Shown one piece after another: positions 35,131-43,376 of a DNA stretch of 44,064 nucleotides. Source of the stretch: Thalassarchaeum sp002495735 (GTDB lineage Archaea > Thermoplasmatota > Poseidoniia > Poseidoniales > Thalassarchaeaceae); assembly GCA_937911265.1 (NCBI GenBank), contig CALDRG010000051.1, positions 1 to 44,064 of the forward strand, in the 5' to 3' direction. Each line of letters begins with the position of its first letter. Position 1 is the first letter of the stretch. The notes beneath the pieces were generated by a model, which saw only the letters and a list, made by a program, of their open reading frames with translations, did no database searches and had not been told where the DNA came from. A program made the position numbers and the translations under genes.

Positions 35131-36015
35131 ATGGGCAATCGTGTAGTCTGGCTAACTGGCCTCTCAGGGGCAGGTAAGACAACCATCGCCATGGCTGCGG
35201 CCGAGCGCTTCGGTTGTGAAGTGCTAGATGGCGACACCATTCGCGACTTCTTCTCGAACACCGACTTTAGTCGAGAAGGCCGTGAGCGCCACCTACTAGG
35301 GGTGGCTCGCATGGCCAAGATGATCTCTAAACACACAAACGTCCTTTGCTCCTTCATCACACCTTACGAGGATGTCCGTCTGAAGATACTCGACATTCTC
35401 CCTGGAAACGCTATGATGATACACGTTTCCACTTCTCTAGAGGTCTGCGAGGAGCGTGATGCGAAGGGACTCTACGCGAAGGCTCGAAGTGGAGAAATCT
35501 CCAACTTCACTGGAATAACCGACCCTTTTGACAATCCTGAGTGCGCCCACTTCTCTCTTGATTCAAGTGGGGAATATGGTAAGGGCGTCGATGATTTGGT
35601 TGACCAGTTGGCGTATTTATTCGAGAAATCAAAGGGAGTATTGCTACCCGGGCGTTGGCAACCGTTGCATGTCGGCCATGAATGGCTCATTCAACAAGAG
35701 CTCGACCAAGGTAAGCGTGTAATTGTGGGTATTCGGGACACACCTGTATCTGAATCGGACCCCTACTCGGCACAGATGCGCAAGCGGATGATAGAGCACC
35801 GCTACCAAGGCGAGAATGTCGAGGCATGGATCATGCCAGACATAGAAGCCGTCTCGTACGGTCGAAAGGTCGGTTATGAGATACGCGAGGCGGAGGATAT
35901 TCCATCCGAGGTATTCAAAATCTCAGCAACAGGAGTACGGGGAGGCAATCGCGCTAATGTGTCCGCGAAGGTCATGGAGTTCATGATTGCAGAGGGAATC
36001 TGGGACGGCGAATGA
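35131..36015 (+). CDS. APS kinase fused to an HxGH nucleotidyltransferase domain
   Basis: 294 residues from ATG 35131, preceded by AGGTGG; a GTG at 35122 is also open. The N-terminal about 165 residues are APS kinase (CysC) that makes PAPS: Walker A GLSGAGKTT at 10-18, LDGDTIRDFF, ITPYEDVR, KGLYAKARSGEI and FTGITDPFDNPE. From about 170 a second, cytidylyltransferase-like domain follows: GRWQPLHVGH with catalytic H180 and H183, a DPYSAQMRKRMI segment and the closing ISATGVR at 264-270, as in NMN adenylyltransferase-type enzymes. In animals APS kinase is fused to ATP sulfurylase at the same end; here the partner is a different, much smaller fold member. What the second domain adenylates is unknown. 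Confidence 0.9.
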   Translation: MGNRVVWLTGLSGAGKTTIAMAAAERFGCEVLDGDTIRDFFSNTDFSREGRERHLLGVARMAKMISKHTNVLCSFITPYEDVRLKILDILPGNAMMIHVSTSLEVCEERDAKGLYAKARSGEISNFTGITDPFDNPECAHFSLDSSGEYGKGVDDLVDQLAYLFEKSKGVLLPGRWQPLHVGHEWLIQQELDQGKRVIVGIRDTPVSESDPYSAQMRKRMIEHRYQGENVEAWIMPDIEAVSYGRKVGYEIREAEDIPSEVFKISATGVRGGNRANVSAKVMEFMIAEGIWDGE

Positions 36016-36033
36016 CTCCCGACGGCTTCTTGG

Positions 36034-36564
36034 GTGTCGGACATCACGAGCGGCTTGATGGCAGTCGACCGCGAGGAGCTGCAACAGATCGCCCAACTGG
36101 TCGAAGCCAATCGTGAGCGCATGCAGGCCATCGAGCAGCAGGTGCGCCAACTAGAATCCATTCGAGTCGAGCAGATGCAGGCCATTGAGGCTCTGTTGGC
36201 CATTCCCGATGAAGGGGCCGAAGGGGCTATGATACCTCTTGGTTCTGGAGTTCAGATAGTGGCCGACATCCCAACTAACGGCGGTGCTGTAGTGGACATC
36301 GGCAGCAGAGTACAGGCTGAGCGCACTAGAGGAGAGGCAGCTGAGATTCTTACTAAGAGGAGTGAGGAACTAATCACCATCATTGAGAGGATGAAGACGG
36401 AGTTCGACCAACTAGAGCAGACCACTATTGAACTCGCACAGAAGTTCAATGAGAGCGTAGAGGGTTTGGAACCAGAGACAATTAGCGAAGAGCCGGCACC
36501 CAGCACTCCCGCCCCCCGCCGCGCGAGGCGTAAGCGAGGTACCGACCTCACCCTAGATGACTGA
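36034..36564 (+). CDS. pfdA: Prefoldin alpha subunit
   Basis: 176 residues from GTG, or 168 from ATG 36058. Two coiled-coil arms (ELQQIAQLVEANRERMQAIE and ERMKTEFDQLEQTTIELAQK) around a beta-hairpin core with GVQIVADIPTNGGAVVDIG, as in archaeal prefoldin alpha, the chaperone that hands unfolded proteins to the thermosome. The tail of about 35 residues (EEPAPSTPAPRRARRKRG) is an extension beyond the usual 140-150 residues. It is followed nine bases later by ftsY. Confidence 0.9.
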   Translation: MSDITSGLMAVDREELQQIAQLVEANRERMQAIEQQVRQLESIRVEQMQAIEALLAIPDEGAEGAMIPLGSGVQIVADIPTNGGAVVDIGSRVQAERTRGEAAEILTKRSEELITIIERMKTEFDQLEQTTIELAQKFNESVEGLEPETISEEPAPSTPAPRRARRKRGTDLTLDD

Positions 36565-36573
36565 GGTGAGTAT

Positions 36574-37839
36574 ATGGGGCTGTTCGATCGCTTCAAAAAG
36601 CACTTCAAGAAGACCGATGAGAAAGAAATCACCGCTAAGGAAAACTCTGTCGAGGCTGAAGAGGCCGTCGAGCAGGGCAAGCGTCTGAAAGAAGCTCTAG
36701 AAGAGGCTAAACCAACTCCTCAGGAAACCGCCCCCACTCCAGAAATTGAAGCCGAGTGGGATGATTCTGATGAGGTTACTGAGGACCCATTCGCCAAACC
36801 CGCCGGGCGCAAGGAACGCAAGAAGGCCCATCGAGCAGCATCTATGGAGAAGGCTGAGCGACCCACCGAATCAGAGAAACCTGCAATTAAGAATCCGATG
36901 CAGAGCACCACTGGGCACGGTCTCGTCGCCAGTGGACCTGCCAAGATCAAGGTTGATTTTGGTGATTCAACCACTAAGACAGGTGGCCGTGTGGTGATGA
37001 GCAGCGACAAACTGGACAGGATTTTAGAGGAACTTGAAGAGGAATTACTGTCATCTGATATGGCGCAGAGTGCCGTTGAGGAAGTCATTCATACACTCAA
37101 GGCGACACTCATAGGCAGTCGAATTTCCACCACTAAGAAACTCGATGTAGTCGTTGAGGAAGCCCTCAGGAGAGCCCTACTACGCCTCCTAGAAGCAGGA
37201 TATTGGGACTTCGACAAGACTGTAGACGCCTTTCTGGTGGATGCAAGCCCGGTAGTCATCATGTTGGTTGGTGTCAACGGCACCGGCAAGACGACCACTA
37301 CCGCAAAGTTGGCGCACCGATTGAGCCAGCAGGGTCACAGTATCGTACTGGCTGCCGCAGACACCTTCAGAGCCGGAGCCATTGATCAGCTCGCAGTTCA
37401 CGCTGACCGCCTCGGAGTGCGCTGCATCCACAGCCAGAGAGGGGGCGATGCGGCGGCGGTTGCCCGTGACGCCGTAGAGAGCGCGAAGGCCCGCGGTGAA
37501 GACGTTGTAATCATCGACACCGCAGGCAGGATGCAGAACAAGACCAACCTGATGGAGGAATTGCGCAAGGTGCATCGGGTCACACAACCCCATCTGGTGA
37601 TTTTCGTGGCCGATGCCCTAGCTGGCAACGACGCGGTTACACAAGCCATCGAATTCCAGCGTATGCTGAGATTCGACGGCGCCGTTCTTTGCAAACTCGA
37701 CACCGACGCCAAGGGCGGGGCCGCTCTTTCTATTGCCCACGCCACAGGCCGCCCGATAGTACTGGCAGGCGTTGGCCAGGGTTACGATGATCTCATCGAC
37801 TTCGATCCATCATGGTTCATTGATACTATTCTGGAGTGA
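36574..37839 (+). CDS. ftsY: Signal recognition particle receptor FtsY
   Basis: 421 residues. The N-terminal about 130 residues are acidic and lysine-rich, then an NG GTPase domain: P-loop GVNGTGKTTTTAKLAHRL, AADTFRAGAIDQL, VIIDTAGRMQNKTNLM, KLDTDAKGGAAL and VGQGYDDLIDFD. It docks SRP-ribosome complexes at the membrane. The ATG follows GAGGTGAG, a strong ribosome site. Prefoldin alpha immediately upstream is the standard archaeal arrangement; the usual L18Ae gene is displaced by the PAPS block. Confidence 0.96.
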   Translation: MGLFDRFKKHFKKTDEKEITAKENSVEAEEAVEQGKRLKEALEEAKPTPQETAPTPEIEAEWDDSDEVTEDPFAKPAGRKERKKAHRAASMEKAERPTESEKPAIKNPMQSTTGHGLVASGPAKIKVDFGDSTTKTGGRVVMSSDKLDRILEELEEELLSSDMAQSAVEEVIHTLKATLIGSRISTTKKLDVVVEEALRRALLRLLEAGYWDFDKTVDAFLVDASPVVIMLVGVNGTGKTTTTAKLAHRLSQQGHSIVLAAADTFRAGAIDQLAVHADRLGVRCIHSQRGGDAAAVARDAVESAKARGEDVVIIDTAGRMQNKTNLMEELRKVHRVTQPHLVIFVADALAGNDAVTQAIEFQRMLRFDGAVLCKLDTDAKGGAALSIAHATGRPIVLAGVGQGYDDLIDFDPSWFIDTILE

Positions 37840-37849
37840 TGTCCGACCA

Positions 37850-38554
37850 GTGACCGCGCCGTTCTTGAAGCGCGACCCACACGTCGATGTGAAGATGTCC
37901 ACCGAAGAGCAGCCACTTGCACTTGTGGTGGTTGGCAATGCCACCACCGAAGGCAGAATACGTAGTATCATGAAACACCAAGGATGGCGTACTGAGTTCT
38001 GTGGTGATGGCGACAAAGCGGTCGACGAATATGTCAGACTACAGCCCGATTTAGTGTTCCTAGCTCTTGATATCCCTTCGATGAACGGTCACATAGCAGC
38101 GCTTGAGATGCGCGAGACCGACTATAGCGCAAGAATAGCCATTATCACCTCCAGATCAGGTACTGCCAAAGCTGGGGACGCCGCTTACTCCGTAGGAGCT
38201 GTCGGTGTCCTCGTCACCCCTCTGACTCAATCGGTGTTCGACGAGCAGTGGGAGGCGATGATGGGTGAGATTCCCCCTGCCCCCGGTCTTGCCGACCTCG
38301 ACGAACTCTATCCCGAGGTAGAGGAGGCAGAGATGCCAGTCCTTCCTCCGCCGCCGTTGATGCCGCCGATCCCGGAAGCGGTCGAGATGCCGTCCGAAGA
38401 CTCCCCCGAATCCGAACCGGAACTGCCAGCTAAGAAGCGAGGATGGGGTCGTAGGATCATCATCCTCATTGTTCTGGCCGCTGTGGGCGCCCAAGTGGGG
38501 GTCTATTTGGAGTATATCGACCCCATCGTAATCATTAATTTGAGCGACCTCTGA
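37850..38554 (+). CDS. Membrane-tethered degenerate receiver-domain protein
   Basis: 234 residues from GTG 37850 (preceded by GGAGTGATG); ATG 37895 is the alternative. A response-regulator receiver fold spans about 24-140. At the usual phosphorylation position, PDLVFLALDIPSMNG aligns with the canonical PDLVLLDLDLPDMDG, so the accepting Asp is replaced by Ala72. The N-terminal acidic pair is GN (VVVGNATTEG) and the C-terminal Lys of K-P is Thr (LVTPLT). A linker rich in Pro and Glu follows (VLPPPPLMPPIPEAVEMP), then one membrane helix (RRIIILIVLAAVGAQVGVYL) at the end. It is ten bases after ftsY. Confidence 0.8.
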   Translation: MTAPFLKRDPHVDVKMSTEEQPLALVVVGNATTEGRIRSIMKHQGWRTEFCGDGDKAVDEYVRLQPDLVFLALDIPSMNGHIAALEMRETDYSARIAIITSRSGTAKAGDAAYSVGAVGVLVTPLTQSVFDEQWEAMMGEIPPAPGLADLDELYPEVEEAEMPVLPPPPLMPPIPEAVEMPSEDSPESEPELPAKKRGWGRRIIILIVLAAVGAQVGVYLEYIDPIVIINLSDL

Positions 38555-38579
38555 AGGCCATTCCGAGCATACATTCTTC

Positions 38580-39374
38580 TCATCTAGACATCAATGCAGC
38601 CCATGTTGCATCGGCGTATGCTTTGGCCGACGCCGCAGGGTTGTCCGAGCCATGTATCCCTGTGCCCACAATGACCGCGTCCGAACCGGCTTTGATCGCA
38701 TCCGACGGATGGCCGTACCTCTGTCCAAGGACGCCCTCCTCGGCTGATAGGTTGACTCCTGGTGTCCAGATCATCTTGCCATCACCTACTTTTCCCCGCA
38801 GCGAGGAGATCTCGTCTGGCGAGCTGCCGTTGCCTATGTAGCCGAGAACGTGAGGCGAAGCAGCACCAGTCACAATCGTCTCGTCGGTGTAGTCCTCTGA
38901 GAGTAGGTTGCCCTGACTAGACATCTGAGCCAACAAGAAGACACCTCCTATCCTCTGTACATCATCCCACCCCGCGGCGATACCATCCACGATGTCCGGT
39001 CCTGAGACGCTATGGGCGGTGACGATATCAGCCCACGAGCGGATGTCGTAGATTCCTCCCATCTGCGTCTGTGATACTCTGCCTATGTCGGCGAACTTAC
39101 GGTCTTCGAAGAGCATCAGATTATGTGAGTGAGCAGCATCTACGACCTCTTGCCAGGACTCCCGAGAGAAATCTTCAACCATATCCACATGAGTCTTGAG
39201 TGCAGCGATGTGAGGACCTACTTGATGGATGAGTTGCACCAGCTCTTCTGTGGTCGCAAGATCGGCCGCTAATACTACCAATGTCTCCTTCTCAGCAGCC
39301 GTTTCCATGAAGCGATGCGATAGAGGATGAGCGCAACCTCGCCATCTAGCACCCCACACCTCATCGGTTCGCAT
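38580..39374 (-). CDS. pyrF: Orotidine 5'-phosphate decarboxylase, UMP-synthase type
   Basis: 264 residues from ATG 39374; ATG 39404 or 39308 are alternatives. It makes UMP from OMP. The catalytic DxKxxD is in FEDRKFADIG, followed by TAHSVSGPDIV and the phosphate loop DAVIVGTGI. The N-terminal stretch CAHPLSHRFMETAAEKETL and LKTHVDMVEDF resemble the decarboxylase half of eukaryal UMP synthase rather than the short archaeal form, which is why I chose an upstream start. It is divergent from purSL. Confidence 0.92.
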   Translation of the reverse strand: MRTDEVWGARWRGCAHPLSHRFMETAAEKETLVVLAADLATTEELVQLIHQVGPHIAALKTHVDMVEDFSRESWQEVVDAAHSHNLMLFEDRKFADIGRVSQTQMGGIYDIRSWADIVTAHSVSGPDIVDGIAAGWDDVQRIGGVFLLAQMSSQGNLLSEDYTDETIVTGAASPHVLGYIGNGSSPDEISSLRGKVGDGKMIWTPGVNLSAEEGVLGQRYGHPSDAIKAGSDAVIVGTGIHGSDNPAASAKAYADATWAALMSR

Positions 39375-39429
39375 CGAACCCTCTCGTCGCCGACCCTCTC
39401 TCAAGCCTTTCCCTTTCTGTCAACCAAAT

Positions 39430-39444
39430 CAGGCCTTCGGCCTG
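39430..39444. promoter_or_regulatory. Small hairpin in the pyrF-purSL divergent gap
   Basis: CAGGCC-TTC-GGCCTG is a perfect six-base stem with three-base loop in the short gap between pyrF and purSL. It could be an operator controlling both nucleotide-synthesis genes or a leader hairpin. No TATA box is obvious nearby. Confidence 0.4.
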
Positions 39445-39484
39445 AGCCGCTTTGTTCATGGACGGGCGGCAGCCGATACTATCC

Positions 39485-42400
39485 ATGAGCGGAAGCGTTA
39501 CCGTTCACACGGTTGAGGTCACTACTCGGGATATGGAGGGGTTGCCTGATGCCCGAGGCGATAGCGTGGTCTCCATGTTGGCCGCCGATCACGGAATCAA
39601 GGTTGGTGGAGTACGAGTCAATCTTGGATATCTAATCAAGGCTGAGATGAGTCAGGATGAGGTTGAGAGAACGGTATACGACCTGTTTGCTGACCCCGTA
39701 ATTGAAATTGGCTCTTGCAGCGAGGTTTTGTTGGACTCCCCCAATCTGTTCCCCCATGCTCCTGAGGCTGTCATCCAAGTTGGGTTCAAACCCGGGGTGA
39801 CGGACAACGCCGGACAGGCGGGTCTCGATGGACTCATCACACTGTACCCGAGATTGATTGGACAGTCTCAGGTTGCAACAAGCCGGACCTATATGTTCTG
39901 GGGCCTTCCCGAAGGCATTGACTCCACCGAGCTTGCCGCTATGCTTCACAACCCTATGATTGAGCGCTGCGCTATTGCGGGAGCAGATGACTGCTCCTCT
40001 GCTCGTTGGCCTTCTCTGGGATTCCCTGACAGGCCGCCAGCCATCTTCGCCGAGCCTGCTATCGTTGATCTCGAGGTGAGCGACAAGCAGTTAGAGGAGA
40101 TTAGTGAGACAGGACTGCTCGCTCTCAATCTCAACGAAATGCACGCCATCCAGGCGCACTACCGAAATCCCGAGATCAGAGTGGCGAGGGCGAGTCTTGG
40201 TTTGCCCTCAGGGGCCCCGACGGATGCTGAACTCGAGTGTCTGGCGCAGACTTGGTCCGAGCACTGCTCACACAAGATATTCGCAGCAAGAATCAATCAC
40301 AAGGACAACGTGACAGGGGAGTCTTCGGTCATTGACTCACTGTTCAAGACACACATCATGAGTCCGACATTGGACATTCAGAAAGAGGTCGATTGGCTTC
40401 TGAGTGTTTTCCATGACAATTCAGGCGTAATTGCCTGGAATGATGAGTGGAGCCTGTGTATGAAGGCCGAGACCCACAATTCTCCTAGCGCCTTGGATCC
40501 TTTCGGAGGGGCCATAACCGGAATAGTTGGAGTCAACCGCGACATCCTCGGCACTGGGCTCGGCGCCCGACCCATCGCCAACACTGATGTGTTTTGCTTC
40601 GGTCCTCCGGACTACACAGGAGATCTTCCGTCCGGCCTGTTCCACCCTTCTCGGGTGTTCAGAGGAGTCCACGCTGGGGTGCGCGCTGGAGGAAATGAGT
40701 CAGGCATCCCCACAGTCAATGGAGCCATGGTCTTCGATGAACGCTATCTCGGTAAGCCATTGGTTTACTGTGGTACCGTCGGCATCATGCCTCGCCGACT
40801 CGCCGACGGTCGGGAGAGCCACGACAAAACCCCAAGTCCGGGCGATATCATCTACATGGTTGGAGGAAAAGTCGGTAGCGATGGTATCCATGGAGCCACC
40901 TTCTCCAGCCTTGAGCTGACAGAAGAGAGCCCGTCTTCTGCGGTGCAAATTGGAGATCCGATTACTCAGAAGAAGATGATTGATATGATTATCGAAGCGA
41001 GGGATGCTGGAATTATTCAGGTCATCACTGACAACGGGGCTGGCGGCTTGTCGAGCAGTGTAGGGGAGATGGCCGAACTCACCGACGGCGCGGAGATAGA
41101 CCTGTCAGTCGTCCCCCTCAAGCAGGCCGGCCTTTCACCGTGGGAAATCCTCGTTTCGGAGTCCCAGGAGCGCATGACGGTGGGTGTAAGACCAGAGGAC
41201 TGCGAAGCATTCGAGGCTCTCGCCGAACTCCACGAGGTAGAGGCTACGAACATCGGAGAATTCACTGATTCTGGTGCATTTGTCGTGCGCTTCGCTGATA
41301 CTCCGGTAGCTCATATACCGATTTCCTTCTTGCACGATGGATGCCCCCAGTTGCAACTAGAATCAGAGTGGACACCTCCTCAGCACGAGCCATTCTGGCC
41401 ACCTACGATGGATTCTACTGGTATGGGCGATGTATTGCATCGGCTGTTGGCGAGACCGAATGTGGCGAGTAAGGAGGCATGGGTTCGTTCCTATGACCAT
41501 GAGGTCATCGCGCAGTCAGTTATCAAGCCGTTCTGTGGTGTTAATCACGACGCTCCTGGAGATGCTGCGGTCATCGCACCTCTTCTCGGTGGAACACAGG
41601 GGGCCGTAATCTCGAACGGAATCACTCCTCGGTACTCAGACATCGATGCCTATTCTATGGCTGCCGCAAGTGTCGACGAGGCGCTGCGCAATGCGGTTTG
41701 TGTCGGCGTCGATCTTGAAATGATAGCCGGTTTGGACAACTTCTGTTGGCCCGATTCTGTGGAATCCCCCAAGACTCCAGATGGCCGTTACAAACTCGCA
41801 CAGTTAGTGCGTGCTAACCGAGCAATAGATGAAGTCTGCAGGGCCTACAGACTACCGTGCATCAGCGGCAAGGATTCGATGAAGAATGACGTTACGATGC
41901 ATGGGGAGAAGATTAGCGTCCCGCCAACCATCCTGTTCAGCCTGATAGGCAACCACAATGACGTGCGCAAGGCAGTATCAAGCGACTTCAAACGCACCGG
42001 CGACCATATCTATCTTCTCGGAGAGACACACCAAGAGCTCGGTGCGAGCGAACTTGCCTACATGTTCCGCGACGAAGGCTCGGGCGGTATTGGCGGCGAG
42101 GTGCCACGCATCAATCCCGAACGTAACCTCGCGATGTACCGCGCTCTAACCTCGGCAATGTCCGAAGGACTAGTCGCGAGTGCCCACGACTGCAGTGATG
42201 GAGGTCTAGCGGTCACCCTCTCTGAGTGCTGCTTTGGATCAGGGTCGGGCGCGTCCGTGGAGATATCCTCTCTTGAGAGAGACTGTAACCACCTCGACGA
42301 ATGGGGCGCTCTGTTTGGAGAGAGTCTCGGCAGAATCCTTGTCAGTGTGTTGCCGGAAGACTCTGATGCCTTCGCTGCTGCGATGAAGGAAAACTCTTGC

Positions 42401-42526
42401 ATCAGATTGGGAACAGTGGAAGAGGGTGATGAAATCACAGTATTTTATGGTGATACCGAGGTATTGCAAGCCTCTATGACGGAGTTGAAAAAGGCCTGGC
42501 AAGGCTCGTTGGGAGGTGATGCGTGA
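39485..42526 (+). CDS. purL: Phosphoribosylformylglycinamidine synthase, fused PurS-PurL
   Basis: 1013 residues from ATG 39485 (ATG 39458 is possible). Fourth step of IMP synthesis. The N-terminal about 190 residues are PurS-like, then the PurL part: ECLAQTWSEHCSHKIFAARI, MKAETHNSPSALDPFGGAITGIVG and DNGAGGLSSSVGEMAEL, with a second synthetase half containing VCRAYRLPCISGKDSMKND and ASAHDCSDGGLAVTLSECCFG. With purQ next door (271 residues) the pair totals about the size of the one-chain bacterial/eukaryal enzyme, so the chain is split only at the glutaminase. The stop overlaps the purQ start. Confidence 0.93.
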   Translation: MSGSVTVHTVEVTTRDMEGLPDARGDSVVSMLAADHGIKVGGVRVNLGYLIKAEMSQDEVERTVYDLFADPVIEIGSCSEVLLDSPNLFPHAPEAVIQVGFKPGVTDNAGQAGLDGLITLYPRLIGQSQVATSRTYMFWGLPEGIDSTELAAMLHNPMIERCAIAGADDCSSARWPSLGFPDRPPAIFAEPAIVDLEVSDKQLEEISETGLLALNLNEMHAIQAHYRNPEIRVARASLGLPSGAPTDAELECLAQTWSEHCSHKIFAARINHKDNVTGESSVIDSLFKTHIMSPTLDIQKEVDWLLSVFHDNSGVIAWNDEWSLCMKAETHNSPSALDPFGGAITGIVGVNRDILGTGLGARPIANTDVFCFGPPDYTGDLPSGLFHPSRVFRGVHAGVRAGGNESGIPTVNGAMVFDERYLGKPLVYCGTVGIMPRRLADGRESHDKTPSPGDIIYMVGGKVGSDGIHGATFSSLELTEESPSSAVQIGDPITQKKMIDMIIEARDAGIIQVITDNGAGGLSSSVGEMAELTDGAEIDLSVVPLKQAGLSPWEILVSESQERMTVGVRPEDCEAFEALAELHEVEATNIGEFTDSGAFVVRFADTPVAHIPISFLHDGCPQLQLESEWTPPQHEPFWPPTMDSTGMGDVLHRLLARPNVASKEAWVRSYDHEVIAQSVIKPFCGVNHDAPGDAAVIAPLLGGTQGAVISNGITPRYSDIDAYSMAAASVDEALRNAVCVGVDLEMIAGLDNFCWPDSVESPKTPDGRYKLAQLVRANRAIDEVCRAYRLPCISGKDSMKNDVTMHGEKISVPPTILFSLIGNHNDVRKAVSSDFKRTGDHIYLLGETHQELGASELAYMFRDEGSGGIGGEVPRINPERNLAMYRALTSAMSEGLVASAHDCSDGGLAVTLSECCFGSGSGASVEISSLERDCNHLDEWGALFGESLGRILVSVLPEDSDAFAAAMKENSCIRLGTVEEGDEITVFYGDTEVLQASMTELKKAWQGSLGGDA

Positions 42527-43341
42527 TGTCTGCAAGACCCAGAGTTGCGGTAATCTCCGGTTTTGGCATAAACTGCGAGACTGAGACCATAGCGGTCTTC
42601 GAGATGGCCGGGGCCTTGGCGGACAAGATTCACGTCAACCGTCTGGTGAACGGCGAGGTCAGCCTCGAAGACTACCACATCATGGCGGTACCGGGCGGCT
42701 TCTCTTTTGGCGACCACCTCGGCAGCGGCCGTCTGTTAGGCAACCGCCTGCGGTTCGGTCTCAGAGAACAGGTCAGAGACTTCGTAAGGGCAGGCAAGCC
42801 AGTGATAGGAATCTGCAACGGCTTTCAGGTTCTGGTCAAGATGGGGCTCCTTCCCGGCGACGATGAAGTCAGCCTAACCCAGACGGCTTCTCTTGCACTC
42901 AATGACAGCGGGCACTATGAGAACCGCTGGGCCACGCTTGAGTTCGATCCTGACAGTCCCTGTATCTGGACGAAGGGAGTGTCTCGTATGCGCGTCCCTG
43001 TCCGCCACGGAGAGGGCAAGTTCGTAACCGACGACCGCAAGCTACTCGATCAGTGGGCCAAGTCTGGCCAATTGGTAGCCCGCTACGTCGATCCATCCAC
43101 CGAATATCCCGGTGCCAGCGACGAGGTACTACCATACCCGGTCTCACCCAACCAGAGTTGGAGGAACATTGCTGGGGTCTGCGATCCCTCTGGTCTTGTG
43201 TTCGGCCTCATGCCTCATCCAGAGGCAAACCACTCTACTTGGCTGGGAGCAACTTGGACACGAGAGGACATCGAGCACGGCGAGGGTGAGGGCATGGCGA
43301 TTTTCCACAATGCAGTTGAATACGCTGCTTCTAGAATGTAG
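42526..43341 (+). CDS. purQ: Phosphoribosylformylglycinamidine synthase glutaminase subunit
   Basis: 271 residues; longer than the usual small PurQ of about 230, and closer to the glutaminase end of the large enzymes. The nucleophile is Cys97 in GICNGFQVLVKMGLLP; the active-site His and Glu are in LMPHPEANHSTW. It releases ammonia from glutamine for PurL. The start ATG overlaps the purL stop by one base (TGATG); a GTG one codon upstream is also open. No ribosome site is needed if translation is coupled. Confidence 0.95.
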   Translation: MSARPRVAVISGFGINCETETIAVFEMAGALADKIHVNRLVNGEVSLEDYHIMAVPGGFSFGDHLGSGRLLGNRLRFGLREQVRDFVRAGKPVIGICNGFQVLVKMGLLPGDDEVSLTQTASLALNDSGHYENRWATLEFDPDSPCIWTKGVSRMRVPVRHGEGKFVTDDRKLLDQWAKSGQLVARYVDPSTEYPGASDEVLPYPVSPNQSWRNIAGVCDPSGLVFGLMPHPEANHSTWLGATWTREDIEHGEGEGMAIFHNAVEYAASRM

Positions 43342-43356
43342 GATAATCCCTTATCC
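43341..43356. promoter_or_regulatory. Inverted repeat just after purQ
   Basis: GGATAA-TCCC-TTATCC begins on the last base of the purQ stop and ends 20 bases before the next GTG. It may act as a terminator-like hairpin or, since the right arm reads CCCTTATCC, as an operator over a weak TATA for the next gene. Confidence 0.4.
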
Positions 43357-43376
43357 TCAGGCCCTAACGCAATTTC

